DNA of 64,000 nt from Methylotuvimicrobium sp018830325 (GCF_044788715.1 NZ_CP173170.1:1-64000); one strand, 5' to 3'; positions 17,491 to 26,331 are shown, counted from the first letter of the stretch. Translations and numbers: made by a program. Notes: generated from the sequence alone by a model not told the origin.

Positions 17491-20061
17491 ATGCAAGAAC
17501 TGATGAAATTTTTATTTGGCAGTGCAGATTTAATGCCGCATGGTAATTGCTTCCTGTGGCAACCCGGCTTGCTATGGCTGACCGTAACGGCGAATATCGT
17601 GATCGCCTTGGCGTATTTTTCAATTCCGGTTGCGCTGCTTTATTTCGTTTCTAAGCGTAAGCAAGTCGAATTCAAAGGCATATTATTGCTATTCAGTCTG
17701 TTCATTTTTTCCTGCGGCGCAACACATGTCATGCATGTCGTAACGATCTGGAAACCCGTTTACGGATTGTCAGGCATCATCGATGCTTTGACTGCCGGTG
17801 TCTCGGTGCTAGCGGCTGCGATGCTTTGGCCTTTGATACCGAAAGCGCTATTGATTCCGAGCCCATCGGAATTATTGAAAGCCAACTCTCTATTACAGGA
17901 CGAAATTCGTTATAACTTACAAGCACAAAATGAACTCAAGCGGCTCAATCATGATTTAGACAAAACGGTTGAGTTGCTGCAACAGAGTAACCAGGCTTTT
18001 CAGGAAAGCGAACAACGTTTCAAGCATGTCGTCAACGTCACGCCGACCGCGATATACACGTTGCTATTTACCGGTCATGACCGTTATCCCTATAGAACGA
18101 CATTTATAAGCGATGCCTTTTTAAGCATTACCGGCTTCGCACCTTCCGATTGGTATAGTAATGATGCCTTATGGATCGATCGTTTGCATCCGGACGACCG
18201 AGAGCAGACTATCGAATTAATGGAACAGCTGAAAGAAACCGGACAGTTGAATCATCAATACCGGTTTCGGCATAAAGACGGCTCCTATCGTTGGATACAT
18301 GACAGATCGATTATGACCCGAACATCGACTGGGGATATAGATGAAGTATTCGGCGCATGGATGGATGTAACCGAACATAAAGAAGCCGAAGAAGAACTGC
18401 ACCTGGCTGCGATTACTTTCGAAAGCTTGCAAGGGATCATGATTACCGACCCTGATGCGACAATTTTGCGTGTCAATCAAGCATTCACGACAGTGACCGG
18501 TTATTCTACCGAGGAAGTGATCGGCAAAAATCCGAATATTCTGCACTCTGATCGGCACGATCAATCATTTTATCAGGATTTATGGCGGCAACTGGAAATC
18601 GACGGTCGATTCGAAGGCGAGATTTGGGATCGTCGCAAGGACGGTTCGATTTTTCCGATTTGGCAATGCATTACCGCAGTTAAAAACAACCGGGGCGAAA
18701 CCACGCATTATGTTGCGGTGTTTACCGATCTGAGTGAGAAGAAAAAATTCGAGGAATATATTTCGCAATTGGCTTTTTACGATCCGTTGACTGATTTACC
18801 GAATCGCAGACTGTTACTCGAAAGAATCGATCAGGTATTGATACAAGCCAAACGAAAAAATACTTATGCAGCGATTCTGTATATGGATTTGGATCGATTC
18901 AAGGTATTGAATGATTCGATGGGGCATCAAACCGGCGATGAGTTATTGGTCCAAGTAGCCAAGCGTTTGAAACAATCGATACGACAAGAGGATACGCCGA
19001 CTCGGCTCGGGGGTGACGAGTTCGTTATTTTGGTGCATACCGATACCAGTCATCTAGAGGAGGCGACTCAAAAAATTTTAAATCTTGCTGAAAAAATTAT
19101 GCGCAAGTTGAATGAACCCTATTTAATCAAAGGCAACGAGCATTATTTCAGTTCCAGCATGGGCGTTACCCTATTTTCCGGTCAGTGCCAATTGGCAGCG
19201 ACCGATTTACTGCAACAGGCCGATACAGCGATGTACCGGTCGAAAGAGAAAGGCCGTAATACCATCAGTTTTTTCGACCGGAGCATGCAAGAAGCTGCCG
19301 ATAAACGTTTGCAGATTGAAAATGCATTACGAATGGCGATTGAGCAACAGCAATTTACGCTTTATTTTCAACCTCAGGTCGATAGAACCGGTCGGATAAT
19401 CAGCGCAGAAGCATTGATTCGTTGGAACTATCCGGATAAGGGATTGATTGCGCCCAACGAGTTTATTCCAATCGCCGAGGAAACAGGGATGATCCAGCAA
19501 ATAGGCGCTTGGGTTATCGAGGCGGCGTGTAGCCGGATTAAACTATGGCAACAAGCCGGTAGGGACTATGCTTATGTTTCGATTAATGTCAGTTCGCAAC
19601 AATTTCGACAAAAGGATTTCGTGACTAATGTGAGGCGAGCCATTATGCAAGCGGATATCGAATCAAGTCGGTTAATGATTGAAATAACCGAAAGTGCGTT
19701 GATGCAAGATATCAACGACACTGTAGAAAAAATGCAGGCATTGATGGAATTGGGAATCGCGATTTCGATTGACGATTTCGGTACCGGCTATTCGTCACTG
19801 GCCTACTTGACGCAATTTCCGCTTAGCCAATTGAAGATCGATCAGCGTTTTGTCAAAAATATTGATGTCGACAAGAACAGCGCCGTTATTGTCGAAACCA
19901 TTATTGCGATGGCAGGCAACCTGGGTTTAAAGGTCGTTGCCGAAGGCGTCGAAACCGAACGGCAGTTGGAGTTTCTCGTTGAAAAAGGGTGCGTCGTATT
20001 TCAAGGCTATTTTTTCGGCAAGCCGGTGCCGGTCGATCAATTTGGGATGAACATTGAGTGA
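17491..20061 (+). CDS. Ethylene/copper-receptor-like membrane sensor with PAS-PAS-GGDEF-EAL
   Basis: The 856-residue protein makes and/or degrades c-di-GMP. Its first 120 residues form three membrane helices resembling the plant/cyanobacterial ethylene-binding domain: AYFSIPVALLYFV and then CGATHVMHVVTIW. Cys75 and His79 sit in the C-x3-H spacing of the Cu(I) ligands of ETR1. Two PAS domains follow (about 180-300 and 305-425), then a diguanylate cyclase domain with intact GGDEF near 506-510 and an EAL domain with EAL at 640-642 and DDFGTGYSSL later. A 271-bp spacer separates it from the metal-efflux operon, and it probably has its own promoter. Confidence 0.9.
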   Translation: MQELMKFLFGSADLMPHGNCFLWQPGLLWLTVTANIVIALAYFSIPVALLYFVSKRKQVEFKGILLLFSLFIFSCGATHVMHVVTIWKPVYGLSGIIDALTAGVSVLAAAMLWPLIPKALLIPSPSELLKANSLLQDEIRYNLQAQNELKRLNHDLDKTVELLQQSNQAFQESEQRFKHVVNVTPTAIYTLLFTGHDRYPYRTTFISDAFLSITGFAPSDWYSNDALWIDRLHPDDREQTIELMEQLKETGQLNHQYRFRHKDGSYRWIHDRSIMTRTSTGDIDEVFGAWMDVTEHKEAEEELHLAAITFESLQGIMITDPDATILRVNQAFTTVTGYSTEEVIGKNPNILHSDRHDQSFYQDLWRQLEIDGRFEGEIWDRRKDGSIFPIWQCITAVKNNRGETTHYVAVFTDLSEKKKFEEYISQLAFYDPLTDLPNRRLLLERIDQVLIQAKRKNTYAAILYMDLDRFKVLNDSMGHQTGDELLVQVAKRLKQSIRQEDTPTRLGGDEFVILVHTDTSHLEEATQKILNLAEKIMRKLNEPYLIKGNEHYFSSSMGVTLFSGQCQLAATDLLQQADTAMYRSKEKGRNTISFFDRSMQEAADKRLQIENALRMAIEQQQFTLYFQPQVDRTGRIISAEALIRWNYPDKGLIAPNEFIPIAEETGMIQQIGAWVIEAACSRIKLWQQAGRDYAYVSINVSSQQFRQKDFVTNVRRAIMQADIESSRLMIEITESALMQDINDTVEKMQALMELGIAISIDDFGTGYSSLAYLTQFPLSQLKIDQRFVKNIDVDKNSAVIVETIIAMAGNLGLKVVAEGVETERQLEFLVEKGCVVFQGYFFGKPVPVDQFGMNIE

Positions 20062-20186
20062 ATGGGGGGCGAAAGTAATAGCCTGTTGAAAATGAATAAG
20101 TCTAACCAGAAAGTTCAGTTCAAAGTTAACTCTATGAGCTACTGGGTTGATTCATTGATGCTTGTCAATTATCGATTAAGTCTTGC

Positions 20187-20284
20187 ACCTAAAAAGAGCA
20201 GTTGGCATGTGTTGTAGACCGTTCGTGCTGAGCCAAGTCGAAGCATGAAGGGTAGTTTGGGGTTCTCAACTGCTCTTTTTAGGT
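20187..20284. repeat. Long-armed inverted repeat enclosing a REP-like element
   Basis: An 18-bp arm ACCTAAAAAGAGCAGTTG at 20187-20204 is perfectly complementary to 20267-20284, with a 62-bp loop. The loop holds a short motif (about CCGTTCGTGCTGAGCC, then GTCGAAGCATGAAGG) of the type found as dispersed repeats. The stem could end transcription of the GGDEF-EAL gene, since the right arm contains five T residues, or mark a miniature mobile unit. Confidence 0.6.
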
Positions 20285-20299
20285 TGAACGGTAACGCTT

Positions 20300-20355
20300 T
20301 CGTCATTTAACAGTCACTAAATCTTCATCATTTTTTCACATGTCCTCACTATAGT
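20300..20355 (+). promoter_or_regulatory. Candidate PhoB-activated promoter: four Pho-box repeats plus -10
   Basis: Four heptamers repeat at an exact 11-bp period: TCGTCAT (20300), CAGTCAC (20311), TCTTCAT (20322) and TTTTCAC (20333), each separated by four mostly A/T bases. The Pho-box consensus is CTGTCAT with the same spacing. Ten bases after the last repeat lies TATAGT (20350-20355), the usual distance to the -10 of a PhoB-dependent promoter. The gene downstream is a phosphatase, which supports phosphate-starvation control. Confidence 0.72.
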
Positions 20356-20399
20356 GACCGCTCAACTTAACCTTGATTAAGCGAAGAGAGAGGCATTAC

Positions 20400-22772
20400 A
20401 TGAGCGATAATAAACAAACGATGATTGAGATCGATAATGGCGACGAGCCGATGAGCAATCATTCGGATAACCCGCATTTCGCAACGATTTTAGAAAAAAG
20501 ACTGTCGCGCCGCCAAGTGCTGAGCGGCAGTTTAACTGCAGCAGTAGCCGGCGTTTTCGGCGCTTCCGGTATGGTTAATATGGCCGAAGCGGCTCGTCCG
20601 GGTTTGTTGCCGCCGCGCGTGGGCAAACCTCCATTTGCATTGAAGCCGACATTGGGTTTCGACGCGATTCCTATCACGCGTTCCGATACCGCAACCATTC
20701 CGCACGGTTATAAAGCTCAAGCTTTGATTCCTTGGGGTACACCGATCACCGGTAGGTATCCGGCCTTCGATTCAGTCAACAGCAATACCGGCGAAGAGCA
20801 AGAACAACAAGTCGGCTCGCATCACGACGGCATGCATTACTTCCCGATGCAAGACGACCCAAACGGTCACGGACTATTGTGCGTGAACCATGAGTATGTC
20901 GATCAACGCGTATTTCATGCAGCCGGCGCAACTTTCGTTGCCGGTCAACGGCCGACCGACGAAGTCAGAAAAGAGATCGCCGCACACGGCGTCAGTGTGG
21001 TCGAGATCCAAAAAAATGCGATCAGCGGCGAGTGGGGCCTTGTCAACGGATCATACAACCGCCGCGTCACGGCCGGTACGCCTGCTGAAATTCGCGGCCC
21101 GGTACGCGGCAGCGATTTGGTCAAAACCAAATACAGCCCGGACGGCACGATGGCGCGCGGTACGATCAATAACTGCGCTCACGGTTACACGCCTTGGGGC
21201 ACTTATTTGACCTGCGAAGAAAACTGGGCGGGCTATTTCGTCAGTCGCGTGCAATTGGCCCGCGCGGAAGCCTTGTTGAACTGGTTCGAAGACACGCAAC
21301 CGGGTAATTATCCAATCGTAAACGGCATCAGGAAAACATCGTTTGTACAAGGCCGCTATTTTGCGCGTTTCTACCCGGAAACTAACCGTATCATCGGTAT
21401 TTTCGATGAGTTCTTCGATCAAAAAGTCACCAACTTGGTCTACTCGCAAGTCGGTAATACCTTTAACGATACGGATCGCGTGTTGGAAGGCGAATTCGGC
21501 GCTTTGTTGGCGCAAGCCGGTATTGCCGAAGACTTGTCGTTGAGCCGGCCGAGAGAACAAAGCCGTTTCGGCGTGGCTACCGCCAACAGCCGTTACCGTT
21601 GGGAAACTGCGCAAAGCGGCGAAGATCAATACATCCGCTTCGATGCCACGCCTAAAGGTGCAGATGCGACCGAAGATTACCGCAACGAACCGAATACGCA
21701 AGGCTGGATTCTCGAAATCGATCCATTCGATCCGAACAGCACGCCGATCAAACGCACTTCGATGGGGCGTTTCGCGCACGAGGGAGTTGTGTTCGCACCG
21801 CCTCAACTTGGCCAACCGCTAACCTTCTATATGGGCGACGATGCACGGAACGAATATTGCTATAAATTCGTCACCAAAGCACGTTACAGCAAAAATGCCA
21901 ACGGTGACATGCTGGACGAAGGCATTTTGTATGCCGCCCGTTTCAATGATGACGGCACCGGCGAATGGTTGGCGTTGGACATCAAAAACCCGAAATTCCA
22001 AGCCGCGGCCGCTGCTGCCGGCGTCGAATTCGCGGATCAAGCCGATGTGTTGGTCAACACCCGTCTAGCTGCGGATGTCGTCGGTGCGACGAAAATGGAC
22101 CGTCCGGAATGGGGTGCCGTGCATCCGCAAACCCGGGAAGTGTATTTCACTTTGACCAATAATAGTTCACGTACGGATGAAAATGGTAATAATCCAATCG
22201 ACGCCGCTAATCCGCGAGGACCAAATCCTTATGGCCATATTATCCGTTGGCGCGAGCAAGGTAACCGTTCTTGGGCGACTAAATTCGAATGGGATATTTT
22301 TGTCCTGGCAGGCCCTGAAAACGACAGCCAAGTCTTGCCGGAACAAGGCGGTCCTGCATTGACGCAAGAAAACATTCACGCTAGCGCGGATGGCTTGTGG
22401 ATCGACCAATTCGGAACGCTTTGGATTCAAACCGACATGAGCGGTTCGCAGCAAGCCTCGGGTCCGTTCGGTAATAACTCAATGTTGGCGGCAAATCCTG
22501 AGACGGGTGAAATCAAACGGTTCTTATCCGGTCCATGGGATCAAGAAACCACAGGCGTCGTTTCGACACCGGACGGTAAAACCTTGTTCGTCAACTTCCA
22601 GCATCCGGGCGATCGCTCGCAACCGGGCGTGTTCACCAGTAACTGGCCGGACAGCGGCGCGGTTTACGGACATCCTGGCGATGATGAAGTTGTGCCGAAT
22701 CCTAACGGTCCTCGTCCGCGCTCGGCGACATTGGTCGTTACGCGTGAAGACGGCGGCGTGGTCGGTTTATAA
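20400..22772 (+). CDS. phoX: PhoX-family alkaline phosphatase (DUF839), Tat-exported
   Basis: PhoX enzymes are periplasmic Ca/Fe-dependent phosphatases that release phosphate from organic esters. The 790-residue protein has a twin-arginine signal (KRLSRRQVLSGS, Arg 37-38, then a hydrophobic stretch ending near AEAA). The body contains CAHGYTPWGTYLTCEENW and GRFAHEGVVFAPPQ, characteristic of the DUF839/PhoX propeller. I chose ATG 20400, which follows AGAGAGAGG; an upstream frame to 20373 is open. A four-repeat Pho box precedes it and tatA-tatB follow, matching its folded export. Confidence 0.88.
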   Translation: MSDNKQTMIEIDNGDEPMSNHSDNPHFATILEKRLSRRQVLSGSLTAAVAGVFGASGMVNMAEAARPGLLPPRVGKPPFALKPTLGFDAIPITRSDTATIPHGYKAQALIPWGTPITGRYPAFDSVNSNTGEEQEQQVGSHHDGMHYFPMQDDPNGHGLLCVNHEYVDQRVFHAAGATFVAGQRPTDEVRKEIAAHGVSVVEIQKNAISGEWGLVNGSYNRRVTAGTPAEIRGPVRGSDLVKTKYSPDGTMARGTINNCAHGYTPWGTYLTCEENWAGYFVSRVQLARAEALLNWFEDTQPGNYPIVNGIRKTSFVQGRYFARFYPETNRIIGIFDEFFDQKVTNLVYSQVGNTFNDTDRVLEGEFGALLAQAGIAEDLSLSRPREQSRFGVATANSRYRWETAQSGEDQYIRFDATPKGADATEDYRNEPNTQGWILEIDPFDPNSTPIKRTSMGRFAHEGVVFAPPQLGQPLTFYMGDDARNEYCYKFVTKARYSKNANGDMLDEGILYAARFNDDGTGEWLALDIKNPKFQAAAAAAGVEFADQADVLVNTRLAADVVGATKMDRPEWGAVHPQTREVYFTLTNNSSRTDENGNNPIDAANPRGPNPYGHIIRWREQGNRSWATKFEWDIFVLAGPENDSQVLPEQGGPALTQENIHASADGLWIDQFGTLWIQTDMSGSQQASGPFGNNSMLAANPETGEIKRFLSGPWDQETTGVVSTPDGKTLFVNFQHPGDRSQPGVFTSNWPDSGAVYGHPGDDEVVPNPNGPRPRSATLVVTREDGGVVGL

Positions 22773-22811
22773 AGAGCTCGTGAGTTAGTCATTTTCTAAA
22801 GGAAAGACTCG

Positions 22812-22834
22812 TGGGCAAGGACGCCCATTTTTTT
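22812..22834 (+). terminator. Weak intrinsic terminator or attenuator between phoX and tatA
   Basis: TGGGC at 22812-22816 pairs with GCCCA at 22823-22827 around a six-base loop, followed by seven T residues. The five-base stem is short, so partial read-through into tatA is likely. Such an arrangement would lower tatAB expression relative to phoX. Confidence 0.5.
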
Positions 22835-22859
22835 AAAATGCTTTTAGTCGAGAGATACA

Positions 22860-23075
22860 ATGGGAATCAGCGTTACGCAATTAGTCATCATCATGGTCAT
22901 CGTGATTCTTTTATTCGGTACCAAACGCGTTAGAAATTTGGGTTCCGATTTGGGCGTCGCGATAAAGAGTTTTCGCAATTCAGTCAAGGAAGGCGAGGAC
23001 GATAAACAATTAAGCAAAGACGAATCCGAAAAAGTGGAAGATTCGGTCGAATTGCAACATCAAAGCAAAGTCTAA
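22860..23075 (+). CDS. tatA: Sec-independent translocase subunit TatA
   Basis: TatA forms the size-variable pore of the twin-arginine pathway. The 71-residue protein starts MGISVTQLVIIMVIVILLFG with the single N-terminal helix, then the hinge FGTKRVRNLGSDLG and an amphipathic helix, and ends in an acidic tail. It lies 87 bp after the Tat substrate phoX and eight bases before tatB. Confidence 0.92.
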   Translation: MGISVTQLVIIMVIVILLFGTKRVRNLGSDLGVAIKSFRNSVKEGEDDKQLSKDESEKVEDSVELQHQSKV

Positions 23076-23083
23076 ATCCCGTT

Positions 23084-23398
23084 ATGTTCGATATCGGTTT
23101 TACCGAACTGTGCATGATCGGTTTGGTCGCATTGTTGGTGATAGGGCCTGAGAAACTGCCGAAAGTGGCCCGCGTTGCGGGCTTTTGGGTAGGCAAGGCG
23201 AAAAATACCGTGGTCAAAGTCAAGGCCGAAATCAAGGAAGAACTGGATGCAGAAGAACTGCGTCAAGCGGTCCGAGAACAAAGCGGCTTTGAGGAGATCG
23301 AACAATTCAAAGCAGAGGCCGATGAACTAAGGCAAAAAATTAACAAGCCGATGCCGTCGATCGTTCCATCGCCGAAGCGCGCCAAGAAACCAGGATAG
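23084..23398 (+). CDS. tatB: Sec-independent translocase subunit TatB
   Basis: TatB works with TatC as the receptor for twin-arginine signals. The 104-residue product begins MFDIGFTELCMIGLVALLVI and carries the conserved GPEKLPKVAR hinge, which distinguishes TatB from TatA (Glu8 in the helix). A long charged helix and a basic tail follow. No tatC follows; the next gene is on the opposite strand. The set therefore depends on a TatC encoded elsewhere. Confidence 0.92.
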   Translation: MFDIGFTELCMIGLVALLVIGPEKLPKVARVAGFWVGKAKNTVVKVKAEIKEELDAEELRQAVREQSGFEEIEQFKAEADELRQKINKPMPSIVPSPKRAKKPG

Positions 23399-23479
23399 CG
23401 GGAAACGCGAAGCTCTTAAACGGTAAATCATGAAAGAAGCCATGGAATTTGACAGACGCACTATGACCGTTAACATTTG

Positions 23480-24634
23480 CTAACCGCTATCATCATCCCC
23501 CCACATAAACGTCAGCAACACATACCGCTTTCCGGCAGTCACATCGGTAGCGGCGTGAAGTAAGGTTCCGGAAAACACTAATGCGCCTCCTGATGGCGGA
23601 CGGTAACGTTTAGCTCCGAACTCCGGAAAAACGATTTCACCTCCCGTATAATCGTCGTTCAAATTCAGCGATAATGCGAAACGCCGATGTTTGGCATCCG
23701 GCGTCACATTATCCCTATGCAGGCGAAAATAACCGCCGGTGATTGCATCATAAGCCACGACTTTATAACCTTCCAGTCGGGTTACCGGATAATGAAAGGC
23801 GCGGGCAATAACCGGCAATAATCGCTCGACTAATGCGTCGTTTACAGCCTGAGCCAAATCCGGATCGTTTAAGCGATGATCGCGTCTAATTTTAGTTCTA
23901 ATATCGGGAATCAGTGTCGGTTCCCCGGCGACCATGCGCACCATGCCGCTATCGAAGTTATCCGCATCATGAGCAGCAATCAATTGTGTACACAATGAAC
24001 AGGGCAATACTTCGGGAACAATCAAGACCGGGGCTGTTTCATTGCAAACTATAGAATTTTGCGCCGGGATCGCATCGAGGATGTGTTCTATTTCGTTGAG
24101 AGTGGGATTTTCAAGACAGGCAAAAACGGTCAAGGTAGGGCGCAATATCAATACCAGCGGTTCGCTTACTTGCGAGGCGTTTAAAAAAGCCTGTGTCAAG
24201 CGTCCGTCATCCTGAAGTATTGGAAATGGAGAATCGATCGTTTGATTTTGCTTTCCGGAAAATATTCCGAGTAGGTTGGTATGATCAGCTATCGGCGCAT
24301 ATCGTAAGAGTTCAACTTGAATGGCGGAAAATACGATAACAACCGGACCTTGGCCACAATATTGTTCATAAAAAGTTACCGGCATTCCTTCTATTTCCGG
24401 TAATAAAAAATCCGGAGCGATTTTACCGGGCCGGATTTTTTGACAGATTTCGTGTGAAGGTAACAAATGGGTCTCCAGGGGTATTGCGATGTGAGTGTTA
24501 AAAACTGAGCGCGAATGGGCTTCTTTCGCCCTGCTAGATGCGGATAATCGACGGATAGTCTTCACAAAAAGAAAACCGGATGTTCGATTGAGTTGCCGGT
24601 TAATGAAGCGGTCAATGCTGAGGGGGCTCAGCAT
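23480..24634 (-). CDS. 2OG-Fe(II) oxygenase with N-terminal peroxiredoxin-like domain
   Basis: The C-terminal half (about 205-384) is a prolyl-4-hydroxylase-like dioxygenase: FRLHRDN gives the His and Asp iron ligands, LLHAATDV the second His, and TAGKRYVL the basic residue that binds 2-oxoglutarate. The N-terminal half (about 68-200, from GKIAPDFLLPEIEG) has a thioredoxin/AhpC-like fold pattern but lacks the peroxidatic PxxxTxxC cysteine, so it is probably structural or a sensor. The first 65 residues look irregular and no good ribosome-binding site precedes 24634, so the true start may be further inside. Confidence 0.78.
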   Translation of the reverse strand: MLSPLSIDRFINRQLNRTSGFLFVKTIRRLSASSRAKEAHSRSVFNTHIAIPLETHLLPSHEICQKIRPGKIAPDFLLPEIEGMPVTFYEQYCGQGPVVIVFSAIQVELLRYAPIADHTNLLGIFSGKQNQTIDSPFPILQDDGRLTQAFLNASQVSEPLVLILRPTLTVFACLENPTLNEIEHILDAIPAQNSIVCNETAPVLIVPEVLPCSLCTQLIAAHDADNFDSGMVRMVAGEPTLIPDIRTKIRRDHRLNDPDLAQAVNDALVERLLPVIARAFHYPVTRLEGYKVVAYDAITGGYFRLHRDNVTPDAKHRRFALSLNLNDDYTGGEIVFPEFGAKRYRPPSGGALVFSGTLLHAATDVTAGKRYVLLTFMWGDDDSG

Positions 24635-24672
24635 TGACGATTAACGCTGATGTACTTTATATGATAAGCAAA

Positions 24673-25356
24673 TCAGGCAGCCGCTTTTTTGCGCATGCCG
24701 ACTAAGCCTATTAAACCGCTGATCATGAACCAAACGGCGGCAGGAACCGGAACCGGGGCGAAGTCGCCGTCGCGAACCGCGATGGATAGATTTTGCCATG
24801 ATTTCAGATCTTCGGTTTGCAGACCGAAATCGGTTTGGAAAGTCCAAGCAAAATCTTCGGTATTTAGGAAAAATTCGGTGCCTGTCCAGTACACGCCGGC
24901 TTGCAAATTTTTAAAAGGCCCCGTGTTGCTGAGTCCACTGTTGTCCGTCAGAAAACCGTCTTGATCAAATTCGGCGACATTTCCTAAAGTGGCATAGAAT
25001 AAGTGCGACAATTCAGAATTCGGGCTGGTAATATTCCAACCCCAATCCGTGCTGCCGTCAGCGGTTTCATAGTTAATGCCCTCAAATTCGACGCCGTATT
25101 GGAAATCCGTGCCGTTAACCGGTTTTACAGTCGGTAAACGCCAGCCTTCGAAACCGGCATGGTTCAGCGTGCTTGCCCATTCGGCCGCTTCATCCCATGT
25201 TTTACCGGTTGCGGTCATATCTAGCCAAGTCACGTTCAAATCGGTGTCGTACCACATGCCGTCGATACGTTTTTCCAAAGCAGCTTCGGAAAATCCGGAG
25301 AATGCCAAGCCGGTCGACAAAATAGCCGCAGAAAGGGTCGTTTTAGTAAGATTCAT
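24673..25356 (-). CDS. Secreted DUF1566-like protein with VPxPA-type C-terminal sorting tail
   Basis: The 227-residue product from ATG 25356 (preceded by GGAG) has a signal peptide ending near SEAAL. The central domain has WLDMTATGKTWDEAAEWAS, GWRLPTV and VYWTGTEF, typical of DUF1566/Lcl-like domains. It ends with VPVPAAVWFMISGLIGLVG followed by RKK, a PEP-CTERM-type tail of the VPxPA class that is recognised by an exosortase and anchors or releases the protein at the surface. No exosortase gene lies in the window. Confidence 0.8.
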   Translation of the reverse strand: MNLTKTTLSAAILSTGLAFSGFSEAALEKRIDGMWYDTDLNVTWLDMTATGKTWDEAAEWASTLNHAGFEGWRLPTVKPVNGTDFQYGVEFEGINYETADGSTDWGWNITSPNSELSHLFYATLGNVAEFDQDGFLTDNSGLSNTGPFKNLQAGVYWTGTEFFLNTEDFAWTFQTDFGLQTEDLKSWQNLSIAVRDGDFAPVPVPAAVWFMISGLIGLVGMRKKAAA

Positions 25357-25510
25357 GATTCGTCTCCAAGTTAAAGTTAAGGATCTCGTTCGTTTTTTGT
25401 GCAGCACTTAACAAAATAACCGCATACTGTGACAAATCGGTGAATGTTTGTTGAAGATTTAATGACAATCGAGAGCTACTTGTGCTTATCGGGATGCGGC
25501 GGAAGACATG

Positions 25511-25516
25511 TATAAT
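25511..25516 (+). promoter_or_regulatory. Candidate -10 box for lgt-thyA
   Basis: TATAAT lies 33 bp before the lgt start, directly preceded by TG. No good -35 is seen at the normal distance. It is the only obvious promoter-like hexamer in the 192-bp spacer between the divergent DUF1566-like gene and lgt. Confidence 0.4.
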
Positions 25517-25548
25517 AGAAAGCTGTTAATCATTACTTATCGAGAAAA

Positions 25549-26331
25549 ATGCTGACTTATCCTAATATCGATCCTGTTGCGTTCAGTCTGGGTCCCGTAA
25601 AAGTTCATTGGTATGGCTTGATGTACTTGATCGGATTTGCCGCCGTTTGGGTGTTAGGCAAAAAAAGAGCCGATCAGCCTTGGTCGCCGGTTAAACCGGA
25701 AGCGATCGAAGATCTTGTAACCTATGGCGCATTAGGGGTCATACTCGGTGGACGATTGGGTTATATTTTGTTTTATAACTTCAGTGAGTTTTTGAACGAT
25801 CCGAGCATCATTTACAAAATCTGGCAGGGCGGCATGTCCTTTCATGGCGGTATGCTCGGCGTGTTTGTTGCGATGTGGATTTTCGGGCGGAAACATAATT
25901 GCACCATGATGCAATTGACCGACATTATTGCGCCGTTGGCGCCGATCGGATTGGGCGCTGGGCGCATCGGCAATTTTATCAATGCCGAATTGTGGGGACG
26001 AACGACTGATGTGCCTTGGGGGATGGTGTTTCCGAATGCCGGGCCTTTACCGCGGCATCCCTCGCAGCTTTACGAAGCGTTTCTGGAAGGGTTGGTGTTG
26101 TTCATCGTGCTTTGGATATATAGCAGTAAACCGAGGCCGACGATGGCCGCGACCGGCTTGGCTGTGATGCTTTATGGCTGCTTTAGGTTTTTTGTCGAAT
26201 TTTATCGCATGCCCGATGCGCATCTGGGTTATTTGATGTTGGATTGGGTCACGATGGGGCAGATTCTATCGACGCCGATGATACTAATCGGCGGATTTAT
26301 GTTCTACTGGGCTTACAGAAAAACCGCATGA
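25549..26331 (+). CDS. lgt: Prolipoprotein diacylglyceryl transferase
   Basis: Lgt transfers diacylglycerol from phosphatidylglycerol to the lipobox cysteine of prolipoproteins in the inner membrane. The 260-residue, multi-spanning protein has the family signatures GGRLGYILFYNF, the stretch GAGRIGNFINAELWGR, and HPSQLYEAFLEG. Its TGA overlaps the ATG of thyA, so the two are translationally coupled. Several lipoprotein genes in this window are its likely substrates. Confidence 0.97.
   Translation: MLTYPNIDPVAFSLGPVKVHWYGLMYLIGFAAVWVLGKKRADQPWSPVKPEAIEDLVTYGALGVILGGRLGYILFYNFSEFLNDPSIIYKIWQGGMSFHGGMLGVFVAMWIFGRKHNCTMMQLTDIIAPLAPIGLGAGRIGNFINAELWGRTTDVPWGMVFPNAGPLPRHPSQLYEAFLEGLVLFIVLWIYSSKPRPTMAATGLAVMLYGCFRFFVEFYRMPDAHLGYLMLDWVTMGQILSTPMILIGGFMFYWAYRKTA

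Noticed and set aside
21051..21815. A 254-codon minus-strand open frame inside phoX
   Set aside because: Antisense shadow of a high-identity phosphatase gene, with no ribosome-binding site or family features.
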